A DNA stretch of 64,000 bases, taken from positions 5,856,001-5,920,000 of the forward strand of contig CM048575.1 of the NCBI GenBank assembly GCA_026413225.1. The letters are read 5' to 3'. Shown piece by piece: positions 57,001 through 64,000 of this stretch. Within the stretch, counting starts at the first letter, position 1; the number at the start of each line of letters is the position of its first letter. The position numbers and the translations under genes were made by a program. The notes under the pieces are model-generated. The model did not search any database. It had not been told where the DNA came from and worked only from the letters and a program-made list of their open reading frames with translations. The stretch comes from Otis tarda. Its lineage: Eukaryota; Chordata; Aves; Otidiformes; Otididae.

Positions 57001-60000
57001 CAGCCGCGCTGCGCTCGCTCTGACGTCTCTGCGAGTAGCCCTTCCTCGCGCCGTGTCTGCGCAGCCTGGTCCCGTGCTCTTGAAAGCACTCTTCCAAAAT
57101 GACTCAGTCTGCGGTCTCCCTCCAAGCATCGAGGGAAAAGTTAGTTAAGGACATTCCAGACTTCACCACCACCTTCAGACTCTGAGCATCCCTCAGAACT
57201 AATGCTCCTGTGCAAGAGGAAGCTAAAACGCCCAAAGAATTAATCATTGTTTCAGGTTTCCAGAAGAAGCTGTCTTCTGCTAAGAGATGGCTTGCCGTTT
57301 TATGGCTGCTGAAATGTCACAGCAGGAAAAGCTGGAGGAGGAGGGAGAGGTGCCTTTTTTTGAGCAGATAAAGCAAAGAATAATTGGTACAAATAACAAC
57401 TGCTGCAGCAGTGACTCACTGCGTGAGTCAGAGGAAGTCATTCCCTCGGTCCTATGCCGTGGTACAGCACTGGAGTTCGGTGTTTTGCCCCTCGTGCTGC
57501 TGTTTGTTGATTCATTGCGTGATTGAAGGGGCTTTAAAGCAACGTTTCCATCAAGCGGCTCCTGGGGTGCGCTGGGGCGGCAGCAGCTTTTAGGAATGCT
57601 TCTGCACCTTCCTGTGCCCTCCATGGCTTCCCAGCAGGCTCCAGTGGCCGTGCGCCGGATCTGTCCCGGAGGCAGAGTCCCGTCTCGATGGGCTCCCTCT
57701 GAGCCGGGTGTGGAGGGTCTTAATCGGCGCTTCCACGCAAATCTCCAGGGTAGCCGGGGTGCTGAGGCTGGTGTTAATCTTGGGCCACTCTTCCCCTGAG
57801 GGACACTCGCTCTTCTCAGGGTTTCTCTCCTGCCTCCCTGTGCTGTGTGCTCACCAGCCCTTAAGTTCTCTCCGTCTTTGCCCCAGACTCGCAGCAGGGT
57901 GCCTCTGTGGAGCCCGCCAGGCTCAGGGGCTCCCGGCGGTGACAGCCCGCGGGGATGGTGAAGGGGAGCGAAGTGTCAAATCCAGCGCAGTACGCAGTTG
58001 TTCCCATTACTTGATGCTCTCAGGTCCCGTCAAGACCATTCCACAGGGACAGCCCTGCTGTGTAGGGAAAGGGGAGACATCTGTGCGGAGATGACTGATT
58101 TGCTTATTTGCAGAGGATGCAGCTTTGACAGAGGTCCTTGGTGTCTTGCGGTAGGAAGTCTTGAGCGTTTTGATTAATGCCTAGGAAAAAAGGAGCATAT
58201 GAGGAGGTTCCTTCAGTGCCTTTGCTGCTGGTGGTGAGCTGCAGAGGTGAGCAGTGTCCTAAAGCCTGTTGCTTTTGTTTCTCCTTGCAGGACGGCCGTA
58301 CCGTGGAAAACCCAGTGACATGTGGGCGTTGGGTGTGGTGCTCTTCACCATGCTCTATGGCCAGTTCCCCTTCTACGACAGCGTACCTCAGGAGCTTTTC
58401 CGCAAAATCAAGGCTGCAGAGTACACCATCCCTGAGTAAGTACAGCCTGTCCCGGAGGCCCTTCTCTTGGTGCCTGTGCGGGCGGTGCTCTGGGCCTTAC
58501 TGGGACAGCCGGAGCTGGAGGGGCTTCGCTCGAAGCCCCCACGGGTCACAGCGGTACTGAGAACAAAGGCTGTATGACGCCAAGGAAGCAGTAGGAGAGC
58601 TGGGACGTCTTGTGCAAAGGTGAGAAAGGCCCTGTGCTGCAGGGACAGGGAATCAACCTCCTTGTTAATTCTGGGGTGGCTCCTCTGGTTCCTTACCTGT
58701 GCTCCCAGCATGTCCGTCCTGCTGCTGCCGCTGCCCACCTCGGGCGCTTGGGCTCACCGCGCGTTCTCTCCCCCAGGGATGGACGGGTCTCGGAAAACAC
58801 TGTGTGCTTGATCCGAAAACTGCTGGTCTTGGATCCGCAGCAGCGTCTGACGGCTTCTGAAGTGCTGGATTCTCTCAGCTCCATCATAGCATCGTGGTAT
58901 GTGCAAGAGGAGAGAGATATGGCGTCTCTGGCTGCCGGCTGTGTTGTTCCAGCTGCAGCCAGCAGACCGCTGCCAAACAGGACACCAGAGGAGGATCTGT
59001 GAGAGCTGCAAAAAGCTTTCAATCCCGTGTCTCGGCCACTGGTGTCTGCTGATGGATACAGCCGGAGGGGGCTGTACAAATGCTTGTCGTTGCGACTGAG
59101 GTTGGAGTCTGTAAAGCAGTAACATTGCTGCTGTGCCCCCTCATGCTGCTCAGTTTTGATTTTAAAGAAAGTCTAATGGTCAGGAGTATCTTGCATGGAG
59201 AAATAGATGCAGCCAGACGTAGATGCTTCCTGCAAGCTTGTAATTAGTGCTGCATTATCTGTTAGAGATAACGAGATCTCTAGAGGGGAAGAGCAGGAGA
59301 TGTCACTACAGGTGAGAACACTACACGTGCAGGGTGGAGATGCCTTTGGAGGGTAAATCTGAGTCCAGGACTGGCATGAACCAACTGGGATGAGATTCCA
59401 GTAGCACACTCCAGCAGGAACGGATCCTGGCGGTGTTTGCTCAGGGCAGCCCTCTCTTGTCAGCCCCGTGACCTTCTGTCTGTGCTGCACAGCGTGCCCG
59501 GGCAAAGTTCTCCTGCTGCCTTCTGAGTCAGCAGCAAAGTCTGTGATTTTTGGAGCTGTGGCTGTTTTCTCTCCTACCTATGCAAGAGTTAGAGTTCCAC
59601 ATCCTGTTTGGAGAAAAAAAAAAAGAAAAAGCAGCTCTGAGGATTAAAACATGACTTTATATCAGGGAAACCGAATAGCGTCCTTCAGCGACTGGTGTAG
59701 CATCCAGACAACGCTGTGCCACGCTCTGGTGTCCAGCCGGGCAGGGCCACCCCGGCCAGGGTGCTGGGTGAGGGTGGGCGAGGCGGGGCTGTGCTCTGGG
59801 TCTCTGATGCCGTGCTCTGCCCGCAGGCAGTCCATGTCCTCGCTGAGCGGCCCCCTGCAAGTGGTGCCAGACATCGATGACCAAGTGGCTAACCACGAAA
59901 ACCCCCAGGAGGTAGGTTTTCCTGCTTTCCTTCCCGCAGAGCTGCTTTTCTGTGCCCCTGCGCCAGGTCTGGCTGTAATGGGCAGAGATGTGAGCCCCAG

Positions 60001-60944
60001 CTCATGGCCCTCGGGCTGGTGAGCGGAGGGCGGTGAGGACCCGGCTGCGGCCGCTGCTCTGTGAGGCAGCCGTGTCCGTTGCCGTCTTGAGCAGAGGAAG
60101 GAAAGGCTCACGCTGCTGGGACTGGAAGGCACATCCAGCTGGCTGTGCTGCCGGGAAGTGAAGTCACCAGCCCCAGCGCCGGCTGAGGGGCTGCTCGCTC
60201 CTCTCTGAGCAGCGCTCCCTCCCTCGCACGCAGCTGAGAGCTCCCCTGCGCTGGGAGAGCTGGGAAGGGGTAGCAGCGTTGGCTCACGCTCCCCGGTGAG
60301 TTCTGCGATGGGAGCAAGCGTTCTGTTTTCTCGCCAACGTATTTTGTGTTGGAAGCGGTGGCCGGTGACCTCACTGCCTGGGGACGGCCTTGTAGGAGCT
60401 GTTGCCTGTGATGCTGCAGCTGGCGTTGCCGTCAGAAATCCCTCCGCTGGGCTCGGGGAGGTGCGAGAACTGCGGTCAAACAGCTGCAGCCCCTGAATAT
60501 CTGGCGGGGTTGGGATGAGCTGCGTCAGGACAGAGCCACTGAGGGTTCCAGACCTCTGGTCCTGGTGATACTGGTGACTCATGGGGAGTCCTGCCTGTAC
60601 GCCTGGCAGCAGATCCAGTTCTTGCAGTAAGACTCCAGTTATCCCGTATAGCTCGGGACCGTCGGAGGCGGGGCGGTGGGACCATTGCCTGTTGCTGTGG
60701 CTCTGACAGGGTGGTTCTTCTGCAGGTGAAGGTGACGGAGGAGTGCTCGCAGTACGAGTTTGAGAACTACATGAGGCAGCAGCTGCTCTTGGCTGAGGAG
60801 AAGAACACCTTGCATGAGGCCAAGAGCTTCCTACAGAAACGGCAGTTTGGGAACATCCCCCCAGTGCGACGCCTCGGCCACGACGCCCAGCCCATGAACC
60901 CTTTGGACGCGGCGATCCTGGCCCAGAGGTACCTTCGGAAGTAG
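48072..60944 (+). CDS. STK40: Serine/threonine kinase 40 (pseudokinase, SgK495/SHIK)
   Basis: Tribbles-related pseudokinase that recruits the E3 ligase COP1; it has been linked to NF-kappaB and p53 signalling. Ten coding exons: 48072-48183, 49154-49239, 49736-49879, 50879-51106, 51916-51968, 54966-55081, 58291-58435, 58777-58896, 59827-59911, 60726-60944; 435 aa, the human length. The kinase-like fold spans about residues 34-333. K66 (YQLKI) sits at the usual ATP-lysine position. H195-R196-D197 of the catalytic loop is kept, but the DFG motif is N216-F217-C218, so the metal-binding Asp is missing, as is usual for this family. A C-terminal VVPD at 347-350, followed by IDDQ, matches the VP-type COP1-binding motif. 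The last exon (VKVTEECSQYEFENYM ... AILAQRYLRK) is nearly invariant. The start chosen is MKRRASDRG; an upstream in-frame ATG in exon 1 could add four residues. Confidence 0.96.
51238..51366 (+). other. STK40: Candidate in-frame cassette exon in STK40 intron
   Basis: A 129-nt block bounded by a pyrimidine-rich acceptor (tttccccatag, ending 51237) and a CAG|gtgaac donor. It is open for 43 codons in phase 0, exactly the phase of the flanking STK40 exons (ending 51106 and starting 51916). Inclusion would insert 43 residues between A-L-H-K190 and K191-N-I-V-H-R-D. I know of no such exon in mammals; it may be chance. Confidence 0.3.
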
Positions 60945-62920
60945 CTTCCCACGCACCCGAGAGCACAAGCACCATCCTGCAGTCTGCCTTTCACGTCGCC
61001 TACTACAGCTCAACAGCAATACCGGTGTCCCGCGATGGAGAGAAATGTAGCAATTCTTCTGAGCTCTGTTCGGGGACACGCTCTCGCACTCGCTCTGGAG
61101 GGAGAAGACTTTTTCAAAAGCTAGTTTTGGAAGCAGCAACCTCTTGGCATCTTCTGGAATCTGTTTTTTAAATCGAAGCCTAGATGACTAATCTGCTTTT
61201 AATCACGACTGTAATCTACCTCTCTTGTCTTTTTAACCATGCTGTTCTTTGGATGGAGCAAAGCCTGTGGGAAAGGAGAAGACTACCAAGGGTGAAGCTG
61301 GTTTGCTGGCACAAGAGTTGCAGCTGTGCCCTACGGAGAGCTGGCTGATTGCATTTGCTCCATATGGTTTGAATAAGCTTAGATTTATCGGGGTTTCTCA
61401 AAAGGAAGAATTTCTTGAAACCTCCCACTTCCCTTCGTCTGCATCAAATCTTTCTTTGTCCTTAACGTGCCACCTGGTCTGGCTGTGTTGTCTAACCCTC
61501 GGTGGCCGTGAGTGGGCTGCAGCGCGCCGAGGCCTTCGTGAGCGGCACAAACCGCTGCCCGCTTACCCGGCGTGACCGGGAGCTGCCCGGAGAGCCCGGC
61601 TGCCGCTGCGGGCCATCGCTGCAAAGATCGGATCTCGTCCACGGTTCAAAGATTTTGCAGGACTTGGCCCAGCGTGGCCTCTGACCTCTTTCCCACCTTT
61701 CACTGATCCTTTTAGTTTCGTAAGGATTTATGATTTAATCTTATTTTTCAGTAGCTTATCTGAGGTGCAGTTAAAATTGCATTAATTCTGATTTAGTATT
61801 TTCACACTTCAGTTGTGGTACAGATATAATATATGAGTTACAATGTGAAAAAGCTTCCCAAAATAATCTGCCTAGAATTAGGAAGGGGCTGGCTGAAGTC
61901 TCTACTGTATTTGTTCTCTAGCTTATCTTGCCATCCCAGCCTCGCCACGCAAACCTGGGGCCGCCTCCGCTGTCCCCGTGCGGTGCTGGGGCGGGAGGAG
62001 GACAAGGACGTCCCGCTTTGTCACCCGGCGCCACTGGAAGAGCGGTTGCTTGTGCTGAGAACGGGAACGATTGTTTCTGAGCCTCATTTTGTGAACTGGA
62101 TGCCTGTCTTGCCAGATGAACTGTTCTCACACAGAGGTCCCAGTGCTCCCAGTGCCCTGCGCGAGGTGATGGCTCTCTGGCTGCCTCCTTCCCCTGCTCC
62201 CGCCTGCTCCTCGCCCTCTCCGGCCAGCCTGGGCCCGAGGAAACGTGTGAGCAGGGCTGGGAAAGGCTCCTGCGGCCTCGGCTGCAGGGGTTGGCCCTGC
62301 TTTTTGGGGCAGGGAGGGAGTAGCAGATGGTCGTGGTGTGTTGTTGCCTTCTCCTGCCCCGGGCCGGGGCAGCGGACTGCAGCTGGCCTGGGCCAGCCCC
62401 CGGGCGCCTGTGGGCGCGCGGGGGTGGGCTGGAGCTCCGTGGCGGCGTCGGGCATTACGTCCTGCTTGCCGCGCGGCAGCGGGCGGGCAGGGAATTGTGA
62501 ACACTAATACAGTCTAGAACGGTTGCACCAACCCCAGCCAGCTGAGCCAGTAGCCGCAAGTCTTAGCCTTATTTATTTTAAAGGTGGTCGCTCTGTCCCG
62601 GCACCCCCCCGCCCGTGCCCATCGCCCCCCTGTGCCACCAGCAGCAGAGCAGGGACCCCCCCCCAGCCCCTGAGCACCCCCGGGGCCTGGACCCATCTGG
62701 TTTTCTCCTGTCTTGCTCCCACCTCTCTATTTTTATTTTTTTTTTTCCCCCCAAAGTTAAAGCAATATTCTGAGGACTCTGCGAGGCTGTATCATACCCA
62801 GTATTCCCGCGCACCGTTCGTCACCAGTACGTCACACTTGTATCAAAGCAAACTGGAAGAGGGGGTGCGGGGAGGGCAGGTGGGGGTGGAGGGGCCGTGC
62901 TGTGGGAAGGAGCCTGGTGT

Positions 62921-62962
62921 AAGAAAAAAAAAGAAAAAAAAAAGAAAAAAAAAAAGAAAAAA
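62921..62962 (+). repeat. A-rich tract in STK40 3' UTR
   Basis: About 42 nt of A interrupted by single G residues (A-runs of 7-12). It lies 55 nt upstream of the poly(A) signal. An oligo-dT primer could prime here and mimic an earlier 3' end in cDNA libraries. Confidence 0.9.
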
Positions 62963-63016
62963 TTTGTATAAAGACATTATTTTTGTACTACATCGAAACT
63001 ACTCCTGCATGTCGGC

Positions 63017-63022
63017 AATAAA
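63017..63022 (+). terminator. STK40: STK40 poly(A) signal AATAAA
   Basis: Canonical AATAAA at the end of the long 3' UTR, followed by GC/GT-rich sequence. No other AATAAA was noticed between the stop codon and this point. Confidence 0.85.
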
Positions 63023-63040
63023 ACTTCATACCGAGAGCCT

Positions 63041-64000
63041 GGCGCGCAGCGACCCTGCGGGGACGGGGAGGGGTGTGGGGTGGGGGGACTGGGACCGGGG
63101 GGGCTCCGGGAGACACGGGAGCGTGCGCAGGGGGGTGGGCCTGCAGCCGTGAGCAGCCCCCCAGGACCCACAGCCCTGCCCTGGCCCGCATGGCCCCGGC
63201 CTGCGCAGGGACCCAGCTCCCCTGGCCGAGCCCTGCCCCGGGCAGAACGCGTCCAGCCTGGAGTTGTCCCCTGGGCCGCGGGGGATGAACATGGGGCAGC
63301 GTGTTGTGTCCTGGGGGTCCAGCCCCACCGGCCCTGCCGTGTCCAGGGCTGACACGGCTTGGGCGGAGCCCCCTGCCCGCGCCCTTGGCTATGCCTGGCA
63401 CCACTGCGACGCTACCCCGCAGCCCGGGCTGCTCTGTCCCTGCGTGGCCCCACTGGTGGCAGCCAGGACCAGGGCAGGGCCCTGCCCGTGCCCACGGCCC
63501 CTGCACCCCATCCCTGTGGGGCCGCGGTGCAGCACATGGGGGCTTCACCGTGCCGAGGCACTGCCCCACGGCCAGGGGTCCGGCACTGCCAGCCCCGCCA
63601 GGCCCGATCCTCCCAGATGGGCGTTGGGCACGGCTGGGACAGGGCCTGAGCTGCCCACCCGCAGCCCCGCTCCTGCTCGGGGCGGCTCCGCAGCAGGGCC
63701 GAGCGCAGCGTCCCGGGGGAGCGGGACGAACCCCGGCCCCGCGCCCCACTCGACGTCGGGACAGGGCTGCCATTGGCTCCGGCGAGGAGCGCTGACCGCC
63801 AGCCGCCTCCAAACTATTTCCTGTTGCTGCAGCGTTAATGCTAAACAGACCTTTCTCTCTCTTCCCTCTCTCCAGCCAAAGAGCAGCGGGCTCCTGCCGC
63901 CGCTCGCCTTCCCGCCCCGCTGCGGGGCCACCCCGGTGAGTACCAGCCCCACCGGCCTCCGGGCACCAGCACTGGGCTCAGGGCCGCGGGGCGTGTGGGG
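63041..64000. other. Spacer downstream of STK40
   Basis: GC-rich sequence with an inverted CCAAT (ATTGG) at 63772-63776. On synteny the next + strand gene should be EVA1B, and this may be its promoter area. Apart from the candidate exon at 63876-63935 I see no exon. Confidence 0.4.
63876..63935 (+). other. Candidate exon, possibly 5' exon of the next gene
   Basis: A long pyrimidine tract (cctttctctctcttccctctctccag) precedes position 63876, and a strong donor (CCG|gtgagt) starts at 63936. The 60-nt interval is open but too short to identify. It could be a leader exon of the neighbouring gene (EVA1B on synteny). Splice signals are the only evidence. Confidence 0.35.

Larger units (their letters stand above)
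60945..63040 (+). other. STK40: STK40 3' UTR
   Basis: About 2.1 kb from the stop codon to just beyond the poly(A) signal. It includes an A-rich tract at 62921-62962 and ends with 'tttgtataaagacattattt', a motif near the signal. No coding potential was recognised in it. Confidence 0.75.

Noticed and set aside
59662..60975. 437-codon minus-strand open frame across the last STK40 exons
   Set aside because: Antisense to two conserved STK40 exons and a GC-rich intron; no recognisable domain and no splice or promoter support.
1..64000. CRISPR arrays, operons, phage or insertion sequences
   Set aside because: The window is vertebrate nuclear DNA with spliced genes; the tandem repeats have no spacer-repeat structure.

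Overview
This is nuclear DNA from a vertebrate, most likely a bird. Every gene is split by GT-AG introns, promoters are CpG-rich, introns are short, and the only interspersed repeats I can name are two CR1 LINE tails, the usual retroelement of birds and other sauropsids. The gene order CSF3R, MRPS15, OSCP1, LSM10, STK40, all on the + strand, matches human 1p34.3 read from the GRIK3 side, so this is a conserved syntenic block. I cannot name the species.

Bases 1-10,126 hold no gene I can support. On synteny they lie downstream of GRIK3. The first 6.7 kb is GC-rich DNA broken by about ten AT-rich islands full of homeodomain-like TAAT/ATTA cores, which look like an enhancer cluster. From 6.7 to 10.1 kb the sequence is GC-rich with small tandem repeats.

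Five complete coding models were assembled exon by exon, checking splice sites, phase and length. CSF3R (10153-15929, 15 coding exons, 827 aa) is the G-CSF receptor. MRPS15 (16295-23494, 8 exons, 246 aa) is mitochondrial ribosomal protein uS15m. OSCP1 (24901-35986, 10 exons, 379 aa) is organic solute carrier partner 1. LSM10 (36580-36951, one coding exon, 123 aa) is a U7 snRNP Sm-like protein. STK40 (48072-60944, 10 coding exons, 435 aa) is a pseudokinase with a non-coding or barely coding first exon near 38.4-38.5 kb and a 2 kb 3' UTR. The last kilobase is GC-rich and holds one candidate exon, possibly from the next gene (EVA1B by synteny).

The genes share no pathway; they are a tightly packed head-to-tail cluster. 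The CSF3R poly(A) signal is about 230 bp from the MRPS15 start codon, and OSCP1 runs into the LSM10 promoter with no canonical poly(A) signal between them. The most interesting signals are: an in-frame AUG in STK40 exon 1 that would add four residues; an open, phase-0, 129-nt candidate cassette exon just before the STK40 catalytic loop; a perfect TISU element in the MRPS15 leader that starts a 9-codon uORF; six CCAAT boxes upstream of STK40; an X-box-like site at the OSCP1 start; an abrupt base-composition cliff within OSCP1; and three minisatellites.
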